A stretch of DNA of 64,000 nucleotides. Source: Alkalibacterium kapii. GTDB taxonomy: Bacteria; Bacillota; Bacilli; Lactobacillales; Carnobacteriaceae_A. This document shows, one piece after another, positions 43,550 through 52,069 of the stretch; the stretch's first letter is position 1; each line of letters opens with the position of its first letter. The notes beneath the pieces are model-generated. The model did no database searches, had not been told where the DNA came from, and saw only the letters and a list, made by a program, of their open reading frames with translations. The stretch is from assembly GCF_007988865.1 (NCBI RefSeq), contig NZ_BJUY01000002.1:1-64000 (forward strand). Reading direction: 5' to 3'. The position numbers were made by a program, and so were the translations under genes.

Positions 43550-44590
43550 ATGCTATTCGATTCTAAACCTTTAATATATTTGCAGCTTCTAGATCAGAGT
43601 TTAAGATATCTTGCTCTTGATCCAAAAGACCACACCATTATCGATAAAGATGACATCGTTTTTGAAACAAGCATCATAGAAGAAGGAAAGATCACGAATA
43701 TCCCCTTACTTGAAACGCGACTTGATGCGTTAGTCAAAGAGAAAAAGTGGAAGAATGCCAAAGCACATATTTTGCTGCTCAATGACTTTGTTGCGGTAAG
43801 AGAAGAGACTGTTCCTGTACAGTTAACGCCGTCAGAAATAAAAGATTATTTGTCTTTACATATCAATCAGTCCATTCGTTTACCTTTTGACAATCCAGTA
43901 TTTGACTTTCAATTGATCGAAAAGAATGATTCTGAACAAAAAGTGGTGATCATTGCTTATCCAAATGAACAAGTCAAGCAGTACCAGACGATCCTGCAAA
44001 ATGTTTCACTGAAACCGGCTGTTGCTGATATTTCTGCTCTATGCCTCTATAGAGTAGCTGAGAAACAGAGTCTGATCGATTCAGACCAAGAAAGGCACTC
44101 GCTTATTCTGGAATGGAATCCCTCTGATTTATCGATAATGGTTTTCAATGACGATGCCCCTAAATTCAACCGTCATTCACGCCTGCCGCGTGTTTCTGAG
44201 AACTGGGAAGTGGATAATAAAGGAAAATGGACATGGAAAAATACTGAAGCCGAGCTTGAGTTAATGCTTGAAGACCAGCTTGACGGATTAGAACGTTTCC
44301 TGGATTTTTACCGCTATAGTGTTCTGGATGGTAAAGGCAGTGTTACAGAAATTATTCTCACTGGGCATTATCCAGATCTGGAAGAATTGAAAACACGTTT
44401 GTCAGAAATATTTGACGCAAAAGTAGACCTGCTCAAATTACCTGATACGCTGGAACAAGCTTTTGCTGCTCTTTACGGTTTATCACTGAAAGAAACTAAA
44501 ATCAAAGCAAAAAAAGCAAATAAAACCAATCGAAATAAAAATAAAGGTAAAATAGCTGGCATTAAAAGTGAGGGGGGAGCAGATGCTTAA
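43550..44590 (+). CDS. pilM: type IV pilus assembly protein PilM
   Basis: A 346-residue cytoplasmic actin-like protein that forms a ring with PilN and links the motor to the membrane complex. The fold shows in the start SKPLIYLQLLDQSLRYLAL, the middle SLILEWNPSDLSIMVF (phosphate-binding strand-like) and the late EIILTGHYPDLEEL. The Lys-rich tail (KAKKANKTNRNKNKGK) is unusual. It overlaps pilN by 8 bp. Identification depends largely on position and general fold. Confidence 0.82.
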   Translation: MLFDSKPLIYLQLLDQSLRYLALDPKDHTIIDKDDIVFETSIIEEGKITNIPLLETRLDALVKEKKWKNAKAHILLLNDFVAVREETVPVQLTPSEIKDYLSLHINQSIRLPFDNPVFDFQLIEKNDSEQKVVIIAYPNEQVKQYQTILQNVSLKPAVADISALCLYRVAEKQSLIDSDQERHSLILEWNPSDLSIMVFNDDAPKFNRHSRLPRVSENWEVDNKGKWTWKNTEAELELMLEDQLDGLERFLDFYRYSVLDGKGSVTEIILTGHYPDLEELKTRLSEIFDAKVDLLKLPDTLEQAFAALYGLSLKETKIKAKKANKTNRNKNKGKIAGIKSEGGADA

Positions 44591-45125
44591 CATCAATTTT
44601 TTTGAGAAAAAACAAGTCAATGTGCTTCCCTATGTGTTAGCCGGCGTGTTTTTAGTTCTCATTGTTCTTATGGGCATTTATTTTTACTTTACGCAACTAT
44701 ACTATAATGAGGCAATCGAACAAGATACTGCCTGGGTAGAATCAAATGCTTCTGACGTTGCTTTGTCGCGCCGCATCGAACAAATCGATGAACGTACGAA
44801 TCAGGCCAGCAGTGTACAGAACACGCTGACCGATACGCAGTTTCCTATGAGTTATGTTACCGCTGACTTAACAAATTTGATTCCTGAAGAGGAGAACCGA
44901 GTATTATCGTATCAGTTGAGCGAAGCAGATCAGATCGTACTGGTTCTGGAAAATACCAATGTCAATGAAGCTTCTTCGATCATCAATGATTTCAAGGATT
45001 TAAATTACATTGACCGAGTGCAGTTACTAAGGCTTGAAAATCAGCTCAATGACTCGGACCAGTTTTTATTTGAATTGACCTTGGACCTAAATAGAGAAGT
45101 TTTACATGAGGTGACTCAAAAATGA
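44583..45125 (+). CDS. pilN: type IV pilus assembly protein PilN
   Basis: A protein of about 180 residues starting MLNINFFEKKQ, matching the short cytoplasmic N-terminus by which PilN binds PilM (usually IN-L-). A single membrane helix lies at about 14-38, followed by a coiled coil and a small extracellular domain. The ATG at 44583 is preferred because of the GAGGGGGGAG immediately upstream. It overlaps pilM by 8 bp and pilO by 4 bp, so the three are made together. Confidence 0.85.
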   Translation: MLNINFFEKKQVNVLPYVLAGVFLVLIVLMGIYFYFTQLYYNEAIEQDTAWVESNASDVALSRRIEQIDERTNQASSVQNTLTDTQFPMSYVTADLTNLIPEEENRVLSYQLSEADQIVLVLENTNVNEASSIINDFKDLNYIDRVQLLRLENQLNDSDQFLFELTLDLNREVLHEVTQK

Positions 45126-45670
45126 CCGTAAAATGGAATAGAGAAAGTTTCCTCATCACACTGACCCTCGTAGCGATTTTATTCGGACTGTTTTATTATG
45201 GGAATCAATACTTTGTCACTCCTGTAAAAGAAGAAGCCGACACTTTATCAGTGCTCGTGAGCAATCAGAAGTCGGTTCTTTCAGCTTATCCGCCAGAGGA
45301 AACTTTGTATGATGAATACGAGTCTGAATACGCAACGACAGAAATTTATTTACCCGTGAATGATGATTCAGAAAAAGCGATGGTAACACTCGAGGAGCTA
45401 GCCGATAAAGCAAAGGTTGACATACTCACGATTGCCCGGCTGACAGACCAGGAAACTGTTGAAGGTGTCCCAGATAATTTTGTTAAGAACAGTTATCATG
45501 CCGAAGTGACTAGTAAGTCATCTGAAAACTTGAGGAACCTTATTGAACGCTTAATGAAAGAGGAACGCACTTGGAATATCACTTCATTTTCTTATGAAAA
45601 AAATAGTGAGGCTGATTACTCTGGTAACTTCACCTTTGAGTTGTTCTATTACACTGATATGTATGAATAG
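45122..45670 (+). CDS. pilO: type IV pilus assembly protein PilO
   Basis: A 182-residue bitopic protein with one helix near the N-terminus (about 9-29), a coiled coil (VKEEADTLSVLVSNQKSVLSAYPPEETLYDEYES), and a ferredoxin-like C-terminal domain (YHAEVTSKSSENLRNLIERLMKEERTWNI). It partners PilN in the alignment complex. Its ATG overlaps the pilN stop (ATGA). It is the last gene of the pilus operon and is followed by a large terminator. Confidence 0.85.
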   Translation: MTVKWNRESFLITLTLVAILFGLFYYGNQYFVTPVKEEADTLSVLVSNQKSVLSAYPPEETLYDEYESEYATTEIYLPVNDDSEKAMVTLEELADKAKVDILTIARLTDQETVEGVPDNFVKNSYHAEVTSKSSENLRNLIERLMKEERTWNITSFSYEKNSEADYSGNFTFELFYYTDMYE

Positions 45671-45698
45671 AATAGTTAACTTATGATTAAACTAAAAC

Positions 45699-45750
45699 AA
45701 AAGTAGGGGATTTCGTTTTGAGGATCGAAATCTTTTACTTTTTTCTTTTC
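45699..45750 (+). terminator. terminator of the pilus operon
   Basis: AAAAGTAGGGGATTTCG (45699-45715) pairs along its full length with CGAAATCTTTTACTTTT (45726-45742), including three G-U pairs, and runs into a T-tract. Confidence 0.92.
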
Positions 45751-45820
45751 CAAGAGATTCGTATAGATCATAGTAAGTATAGAGCACCGTAAAATGCGGA
45801 TGTAGGGGAACAAATCCTAA

Positions 45821-46182
45821 AAATGTTAAACTCAAACTTCTATTTAGTTTGAGTGTGCACTTTTTAGAGCAGAATGTCGAACTCGTACCACCAAACTCAA
45901 GCGAGTATGCAGTTTTGCAATCTAAATGTCGAACTCAGTTTCTCCCATCAGTACGAGTGTGCACTTTTCAAAGCAGAATGTCGAACTCATCAGGTAAAAT
46001 CCATTTGAGTGTACACTTTGTCATCCAAAATGTCGAACTCAAGCACCATAAACTATCTGAGTATGCACTTTAAGAACTAAAATGTCGAACTCGAGTACCA
46101 ACGACAGATTGAGTATGCACTTCCTTTAGTGAAATGTCGAACTCAAGGCAAAAGTGTAGTCGAGTGCACCCATTCTAGTTCA
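45821..46182. repeat. 52-bp periodic array, seven units (family A, second locus)
   Basis: The cores (AAATGTCGAACTC or one mismatch) start at 45821, 45872, 45924, 45976, 46028, 46080 and 46132, with steps of 51 then 52 bp throughout. Each core is followed after about 18 variable bases by GAGT-TGCACTTTT. Here, unlike at 19.9 kb, nearly every centre is different. The array lies between the pilus terminator and a second strong terminator with no gene between them. Confidence 0.92.
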
Positions 46183-46230
46183 GAATCTCTTATATTGAAA
46201 GGGTCATTCAAATCGATCATGAAATAAGGA

Positions 46231-46255
46231 AGAGAGATGGCCATCTCTCTTTTTC
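46231..46255 (+). terminator. palindromic terminator downstream of the 45.8-kb array
   Basis: AGAGAGATGG/CCATCTCTCT (46231-46250) is an exact palindrome followed by Ts. No gene lies between it and the pilus terminator 480 bp upstream, so it may end a transcript that reads the array. Confidence 0.75.
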
Positions 46256-46453
46256 ATTATAAAGTACTCATTGAACAAGCTTTATAAGAAGTAGGAATAA
46301 TCATTTTTTTATAGCTGACCAATAAATGAACAAATTTTTAATTTTATATATAGCTATTTTGGTCAATGTCGCGTATCATAGATAGAGTTAGTTTCATAAG
46401 TGGAGGAAGACACATGAACTAAAATCAATAACGTTGGAAAAGGAAGTTGAAAT
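46256..46453. promoter_or_regulatory. leader of the MATE gene with inverted repeats and a two-codon ORF
   Basis: TTATAAAG (46257-46264) and CTTTATAA (46280-46287) form one inverted repeat. TGACCAA (near 46315) and TTGGTCA (near 46364) form another and could bind a regulator. GTGGAGGAAG precedes an ATG-AAC-TAA mini-ORF at 46414, upstream of the true MATE Shine-Dalgarno. The meaning is unknown. Confidence 0.35.
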
Positions 46454-47827
46454 ATGGAACAAAATAAAATGGGAATTATGCCCATCAACAAACTTTTAAT
46501 CAGTATGTCTCTACCTATGATGATATCTATGATCGTGCAGTCTTTATATAACGTGGTGGACAGTATTTTTGTCGCGCAATTAAGTGAAAATGCGCTCACA
46601 GCTGTAACGCTCGCTTTCCCTGTTCAAAACTTAATGATTGCGATTCAAGTAGGTACAGGAGTGGGAATGAATGCCCTTCTATCAAGAAGATTGGGTGAAA
46701 ATAGATATGAGGAAGCAAATAATGCCGCCAGTAATGGAGTTTTTATATCGATTCTACATTACCTTGTCATTTTGATTTTAGGCTTAACTATTGTCCCGTT
46801 CTTTTTCAGAAGTCAGACCAGCAATCCTGAAATACTGGCTCAAGGTGAATCCTACATGCGGATCATCATGATTTTCTCACTAGGGCTCTTTATGCAGGTT
46901 ATATTTGAAAAGCTCCTTCAAGGTACAGGGAAATCCATCTTTTCGATGTGGGTACAAGGTTCCGGTGCCATCATAAATATTGTTTTAGATCCTCTTTTCA
47001 TCTTCGGCTGGTTCGGTTTTCCAGCTCTTGGTGTAACAGGTGCGGCGGTCGCTACAGTTATCGGTCAGACACTTGCGGCTACGGTAGGGTTTCTCTTGAA
47101 TTATTTTAAAAATGATGAAATCAAGCTGCAGTACAGAAATTTCCGTCCTCATTTAAAAACGATCAAAGATATTTATATTGTAGGTATACCTTCTTCGATG
47201 ATGATCGCGATCACTTCAGTAACAATTTTTTCAATGAATAAAATACTATTGAAATTCTCGCCGACTGCTATTGCAGTGTTCGGTGTTTACTTCCGTCTGC
47301 AGAGTTTTGCTTTTATGCCGATCTTTGGTTTGAATAATGGTATGATCCCAATTGTTGCCTTTAACTATGGCGCTCGCAGCAAAGAACGGATCAAGCAGGC
47401 TATTCGCTTAGGTATTACTTATGCAATGGTCTTCATGATGATATGCTTAGCTATTTTCCAATTTTTCCCAGTAGCATTATTGAATTTATTCAATGCGTCA
47501 CCGGAGATGCTTGAAATAGGGATCCCGGCCATGCGCATCATCAGCATCAGTTTCTTGTTTGCAGGGTTCAGTATCATTGTAAGTACGATATTCCAGGCTT
47601 TTGGCAAAGGAACGTTTGGTTTATATGTATCGATCGCTCGTCAACTCGTCGTACTCATCCCACTGGCTTATCTCTTTTCGTTAACTGGAAGAGTAGAAGC
47701 CATCTGGTGGTCCTACCCCGTATCTGAGCTCGTGTCAGCACTTTTATGTGTGTATTTCCTGCGGGTGATTTACAAAAAATACATCGAACCGCTTCCTGAT
47801 GAACCAATCAACTTAACTCACCAATAA
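46454..47827 (+). CDS. MATE family multidrug/cation antiporter
   Basis: A 457-residue transporter with twelve hydrophobic segments in two homologous halves, of the DinF/NorM superfamily in the group common in Firmicutes (MepA-like). The start MGIMPINKLLISMSLPMMISMIVQSLYNVVDSIFVAQLSENALTAV is characteristic. It exports drugs or other cations in exchange for Na+ or H+. AAAAGGAAG precedes the ATG. The substrate is unknown. It lies between the family A and family B arrays and is monocistronic. Confidence 0.92.
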   Translation: MEQNKMGIMPINKLLISMSLPMMISMIVQSLYNVVDSIFVAQLSENALTAVTLAFPVQNLMIAIQVGTGVGMNALLSRRLGENRYEEANNAASNGVFISILHYLVILILGLTIVPFFFRSQTSNPEILAQGESYMRIIMIFSLGLFMQVIFEKLLQGTGKSIFSMWVQGSGAIINIVLDPLFIFGWFGFPALGVTGAAVATVIGQTLAATVGFLLNYFKNDEIKLQYRNFRPHLKTIKDIYIVGIPSSMMIAITSVTIFSMNKILLKFSPTAIAVFGVYFRLQSFAFMPIFGLNNGMIPIVAFNYGARSKERIKQAIRLGITYAMVFMMICLAIFQFFPVALLNLFNASPEMLEIGIPAMRIISISFLFAGFSIIVSTIFQAFGKGTFGLYVSIARQLVVLIPLAYLFSLTGRVEAIWWSYPVSELVSALLCVYFLRVIYKKYIEPLPDEPINLTHQ

Positions 47828-47836
47828 TATATACAG

Positions 47837-47877
47837 AAAAGCTGTTTCTCACATAATAAAGAGGAGCAGCTTTTTTT
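47837..47877 (+). terminator. terminator after the MATE gene
   Basis: AAAGCTG pairs with CAGCTTT across an imperfect stem containing CTC/GAG, followed by seven Ts. Confidence 0.8.
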
Positions 47878-47950
47878 ACATTTCAGTATTTATCTGTATT
47901 GTGGGAAAAGTTCGGCCACTTTTAAAGCCAAGTCTCCCTATACATGTTGA

Positions 47951-48345
47951 CGATTGTTTAATTTAAAGGATTCGACACATAGTAAAGATCCTAACAACTG
48001 AATCCACCGAAGAATGCAAACTTCGACACATTTAGCTCATCATTTCTCTGTTATATGTCGAACCCCCCCTAAGTTCGGTCGCTACAAAATATCGACTCAA
48101 CGGAATCAACCGAACATCGCAAACTTCGACACATTCTCCTCTTCTCTAAGATTTAATCAGCCGAAGTAGGAGCAGGTTCGACAGTTATTTGAGGAAATTC
48201 ATTTCGAATCAACCGAATATCGCATACTTCGGTACTTCCAAGTCCACCTTAAGATTCAATCAGCCGAAGTTGGAACATGTTCGACTACAAATCAATAGAT
48301 GTTATTTCCTATCAACCGAACACCACCCACTTCGACACATTTAAC
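47951..48345. repeat. family B array with exact 103-bp (51+52) period, eight half-units
   Basis: ATCNACCGAA or ATCAGCCGAA cores start at 48002, 48105, 48208 and 48311 (one type, 103 bp apart) and at 48156 and 48259 (other type). A transitional ATATGTCGAAC at 48053 fits the same register and links the array to family A. Steps alternate 51 and 52. The first type is followed after 9 bases by CTTCGACACATT. A partial unit precedes at 47951 (TTCGACACAT at 47971). From 48346 to 48520 there is only the AT-rich leader of the TPR gene. No gene was found. Confidence 0.9.
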
Positions 48346-48520
48346 CCATTCTCAAACTGAATTTTGCCAAATTTCACACAATATCACTGGTTTCTCCAAT
48401 ACACTAAAAAGAGCACGTCAAAAGCAATCAATGGCGCTTGCCCTCAATCAGTTTTTCATGAAATATCAAGTTTTCTGTGTTAAGATAAAAGAATACTGAA
48501 TAGAAAAAGAGGCGAGTGCG

Positions 48521-49783
48521 ATGTCTTATTCAACACAGATGATCGAAGCGATCCAGAATGAAGAATTGGGACTGGCATCTGAGTTGCTTTTACAAGCAAT
48601 CGACAGTGATCCAGATGAAGAATTGTATGCTTTGATCGAAACACTTTATGATTTAGGCTTTTTAAATGAGACGAAAGAAGTCGTAACCGAGCTTTTAACG
48701 CGGTACCCTGAAGATGATGGCTTGAAACTGACTTTGGCTGAAATAGCTATTGAGGAAGGCGACGAACTGGAAGCTTTTGAATGGTTAAACAAAGTGGAGC
48801 CTGATAGTCCGTTTTATGTTCAGTCACTCCTTGTCTCGGCAGACTACTATCAGACGCTCGAATTGCCTGAGGTTTCTAAAGAAAAGCTGATCGAAGCTAA
48901 AACATTATTACCTGAAGAGCCTGTCATAGATTTTGCTTTAGGCGAGCTGCTCTTTACCAGTGGAAAATATAAAGAAGCCATACCTTATTATGAAAATTTA
49001 CTGATGAGTCACCACTTAGAATTTGCCGGAACAAGTATTTATGGCAGATTAGGTAGTGCGTATGGAATCATTGGTGATCTGGGTAATGCCATCGATTACA
49101 TGACTGAAGCGGTAGATATGCAGGAGAGCACCGACCATCTTTTCCAGCTGGGGTATCTCTATTTCACGAATGAAAACTATACACGTTCAACTGAGTTGTT
49201 CAATAAAGTAAAAGAACAAGACCCGAGTTATACATCCGTTTATGTCTATCTTGCTAAAGGGTATCTCGAACAGAATGATGAAGAAGCGGCGCTCAAAGTC
49301 GTTGATGAAGGACGATTTTACGATAAAGAAAACCCTTCCTTATATATTGTAGGAGCTGAAGCCAGTTTGGCAAAAGGCGACACTGAAGCAGCCGAAACCT
49401 TTTACAAGAAGGCAATGGAACGAGATCCTGAAAATCTGACGCTGACTCTGCACCTGTCTAATCTTTTAATTGAACAGGAGCGGTTTCAGGAAGCCTTAGA
49501 TATAATGGAAATGCCACTTGAAGCCGGAGAAGACGACCCACAGCTTTACTGGAACAGTGCCAAAGCCTATAACCATGAGGAAGATTTTTATAAAGCACGT
49601 GAAAATTACGAAAAAGCTTATTATTCTTTGAAAGATTCACCTGAATTTCTTAAAGATTATGCAGTTTTTCTCCGTGAAGAAGGGGACAGAGAAGGATTTA
49701 TAAAATTAAGTGAGCGCTATTTAACACTGAGACCAGACGACTTGGAGGTGCTTGAGTGGGTAAACAATGAAGAACTGTACTAA
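48521..49783 (+). CDS. ypiA: tetratricopeptide repeat protein (YpiA-like)
   Basis: A 420-residue cytoplasmic protein made of about eleven TPR units (for example YKEAIPYYENLLMSHHLEFAGTSIYGRLGSAYGIIGDLGNAIDYMTEAVD). It is acidic and has no signal peptide. Its position directly upstream of ypiB matches the B. subtilis ypiA-ypiB pair. The function is not established, and TPRs indicate protein binding. The ATG follows AGAGGCGAG. This gene opens the conserved housekeeping cluster that runs to nth. Confidence 0.85.
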   Translation: MSYSTQMIEAIQNEELGLASELLLQAIDSDPDEELYALIETLYDLGFLNETKEVVTELLTRYPEDDGLKLTLAEIAIEEGDELEAFEWLNKVEPDSPFYVQSLLVSADYYQTLELPEVSKEKLIEAKTLLPEEPVIDFALGELLFTSGKYKEAIPYYENLLMSHHLEFAGTSIYGRLGSAYGIIGDLGNAIDYMTEAVDMQESTDHLFQLGYLYFTNENYTRSTELFNKVKEQDPSYTSVYVYLAKGYLEQNDEEAALKVVDEGRFYDKENPSLYIVGAEASLAKGDTEAAETFYKKAMERDPENLTLTLHLSNLLIEQERFQEALDIMEMPLEAGEDDPQLYWNSAKAYNHEEDFYKARENYEKAYYSLKDSPEFLKDYAVFLREEGDREGFIKLSERYLTLRPDDLEVLEWVNNEELY

Positions 49784-49823
49784 TTTTGGTATAATGTAAG
49801 TAACCAGAAGGAGGGGAGTATCC

Positions 49824-50393
49824 ATGTATGATCGTGTTCAACTCAAAGAGAAAAAAACGTTCCTGAAGTGGTTTCTAGAACGTTATCAACTGAAAAGAAG
49901 AGAATCGATGTGGATTTTAAATTATTTACTCAATCATGATATTGTCTTGAACAAAACAAAGTTTGTTGAAAAAGCGGATCGAACTCCTCGAGGTATCAGT
50001 ATGGCCACCGTGGGGGGCGACGATGAAGCCTTCCGTTTTTATAAAGATGGACAGGAATTCAATCATCCTGAACAAGCGTTTCATGAAGTGAGACTGAACT
50101 GGCATACTGACTTGTATATCGAACTGTTTTTCAAAGATGCTCAGTTGTCTCCGGAATATGCAAAGGTACTTGAGGATAATCCTTATGCAAAATGGAATGA
50201 CCTTATCCCAGAAGAAATGAACCAGCACGTCGACGAGGCAATCGATAATTTTTATCTTCAGGAACAAAAACAACAATTACTGAACGACATAGATCGTGCG
50301 CTGGAAACAGATAATAGAGAAGGATTTTACGAGCTGACAGAGTCATTGAAGGATATTGAAATGAAATTGGAAAATGAAGTATCTCCTTCTTAA
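49824..50393 (+). CDS. ypiB: UPF0302 family protein YpiB
   Basis: A 189-residue protein with the UPF0302/YpiB architecture: KKTFLKWFLERYQLKRRESMWILNYLLNHDIVLNKTKFVEKADRTPRGI at the N-terminus and a C-terminal IDEYL/ReoM-related helical region (EQKQQLLNDIDRALETDNREGFYELTE). Function unknown; in Bacillus it lies in the same place after ypiA. AGAAGGAGGGG precedes the ATG. Confidence 0.9.
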   Translation: MYDRVQLKEKKTFLKWFLERYQLKRRESMWILNYLLNHDIVLNKTKFVEKADRTPRGISMATVGGDDEAFRFYKDGQEFNHPEQAFHEVRLNWHTDLYIELFFKDAQLSPEYAKVLEDNPYAKWNDLIPEEMNQHVDEAIDNFYLQEQKQQLLNDIDRALETDNREGFYELTESLKDIEMKLENEVSPS

Positions 50394-50417
50394 ACTACCT
50401 GAACAAGGGGAATAAAT

Positions 50418-50765
50418 ATGACTGAAATGAAAGACATGCAGGCCAGGGTGGATGACTATATCGGGCAATTTAAATCTGGATATTTTACTCCACTTGTTCA
50501 GCTTGCCCGTTTATCTGAAGAAGTAGGTGAGCTTGCCCGGGAGATCAATCATGTTTACGGGCAGAAAAAGAAAAAAGACAGTGAAACAAACAAGCTGATG
50601 GAAGAGGAAATTGCGGATGTGCTCTTTGTCCTGATCAGCTTATCGAATGCACTGGATATCGATTTATCAGAAGCATTTGATTTAACCATGAAAAAATTTG
50701 AATCACGCGATTATTTTCGATTCGAACGTGTGGATGGACAAACAGATTCAGGCACCACACGTTGA
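50418..50765 (+). CDS. ypjD: MazG-like nucleotide pyrophosphohydrolase YpjD
   Basis: A 115-residue, single-domain all-alpha NTP pyrophosphatase. The metal-binding EExxE...ExxD pattern is clear: LSEEVGELAREINH and EEEIADVLFVLISLSN. It probably hydrolyses abnormal nucleoside triphosphates to monophosphates. It follows ypiB by 24 bp with AAGGGGA before the ATG. The Bacillus order has dapB, mgsA and others between ypjD and cca, and these are missing here. Confidence 0.9.
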   Translation: MTEMKDMQARVDDYIGQFKSGYFTPLVQLARLSEEVGELAREINHVYGQKKKKDSETNKLMEEEIADVLFVLISLSNALDIDLSEAFDLTMKKFESRDYFRFERVDGQTDSGTTR

Positions 50766-50810
50766 GAACTAAAGGAGAGAGAGAACATTAGAGTTGGAGT
50801 ATAACTTTAG

Positions 50811-52037
50811 ATGTTCGTTTATATGATGAAAAGAGTACCGATCACAGGTGAATTCAAAAAAGCCTTACCCGTGTTGAAAAAGATTCAGGCTGCTGGTTTT
50901 GAAGCTTATTTTGTTGGCGGAAGCGTGCGCGATGCGCTGCTTGAAAAACCAGTTAACGATGTGGATATCGCGACAAGTGCCTTTCCTCAGGAGATTAAAA
51001 AGCTGTTCAAGAAGACAGTGGATGTAGGCATCGAGCATGGGACGGTTATGGTTTTGATGGAAGGCGAAAGTTATGAAGTTACGACCTTTAGGACCGAATC
51101 GACGTATCAAGATTTTAGACGTCCTGATTCGGTCACTTTTGTGCGCTCTTTAAAAGAAGATTTAAAGCGGCGTGACTTGACGATCAATGCTTTTGCTATG
51201 AATGAAATGGGCGAAATCAAAGACTTCTTTGGTGGAGAACAGGATCTGTATGATAAAGTGATCCGTGCGGTAGGCAAAGCGGAAGAGCGTTTTCACGAAG
51301 ATGCCCTGCGCATGATGCGTGCTGTTAGATTTGCTGCCCAGCTGGGGTTTGACTTGGAAGCTGACACCTTTTATGCGATCGTAGTCAATGCTCATTTGCT
51401 GAAAAACATCGCTACCGAGCGTATTCGCATCGAATTTGTAAAAATGGCCATGGGTAAACACTTAATGCAGGGGATGACAGGGTTTATTGAATCCAATTTG
51501 TATAAATATTGTCCCGGACTGGCTCAGGCAGAAGAAAATCTGGAACAGTTTGCCAAGATAGAAAAACCTATCAATAAAGAGCGACATGTGTGGGTGCTGC
51601 TGTTATATTATCTAAGGATCCAGAACGAAAAAGAAGCCCGTGCCTTTTTGAAACATTGGAAGCTATCCAATCAACTGATTAAAGAAAGCACAGAACTGCA
51701 TCAGCTTTTTCTTCATCGGCTGCTTTATGATCATACTAACGCAACAGTATATCGTTACAAGAAAGACCTTGCCTTAGATTCAGAAACGCTGTTAGAACAA
51801 ATAGGAAAAACCGGCGATAAAAATGCGGTGGAACAAATCGATAAGAACTTGCCGATCCATAGTCGGGACGAACTTGCAATAAACGGGAAAATCATTCTGG
51901 AGGAAGCTGAGCGTCCTGGTGGGAAATGGCTGGGATTGGCTCTTGAGGCTGCAGAAAAGGCTGTCGTTACAGGAGAGCTGGCCAACGACACTACTGAAAT
52001 ACTGGCTTATTTAAAAGATAAGCATTACATTTCTTAA
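50811..52037 (+). CDS. cca: CCA tRNA nucleotidyltransferase
   Basis: This enzyme adds or repairs the 3'-CCA end of tRNAs from CTP and ATP without a template. The 408-residue protein is a class II enzyme. The head domain has YFVGGSVRDALLEKPVNDVDIATSA with the catalytic Asp pair, then VTTFRTE, RRDLTINA and the neck motif EDALRMMRAVRFAAQLGF. The C-terminal domain is the Firmicutes type. ATG codons at 50811, 50823 and 50826 are all possible; the first has GGAG at somewhat long spacing. Confidence 0.93.
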   Translation: MFVYMMKRVPITGEFKKALPVLKKIQAAGFEAYFVGGSVRDALLEKPVNDVDIATSAFPQEIKKLFKKTVDVGIEHGTVMVLMEGESYEVTTFRTESTYQDFRRPDSVTFVRSLKEDLKRRDLTINAFAMNEMGEIKDFFGGEQDLYDKVIRAVGKAEERFHEDALRMMRAVRFAAQLGFDLEADTFYAIVVNAHLLKNIATERIRIEFVKMAMGKHLMQGMTGFIESNLYKYCPGLAQAEENLEQFAKIEKPINKERHVWVLLLYYLRIQNEKEARAFLKHWKLSNQLIKESTELHQLFLHRLLYDHTNATVYRYKKDLALDSETLLEQIGKTGDKNAVEQIDKNLPIHSRDELAINGKIILEEAERPGGKWLGLALEAAEKAVVTGELANDTTEILAYLKDKHYIS

Positions 52038-52069
52038 GTATAAAAAATACAACTGGAAGGAGGAAAATA

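Noticed and set aside
48299-48499. A 66-codon ORF in the 48-kb spacer
   Set aside because: It starts inside the family B array, lacks a ribosome site, and its reading frame depends on repeat sequence.
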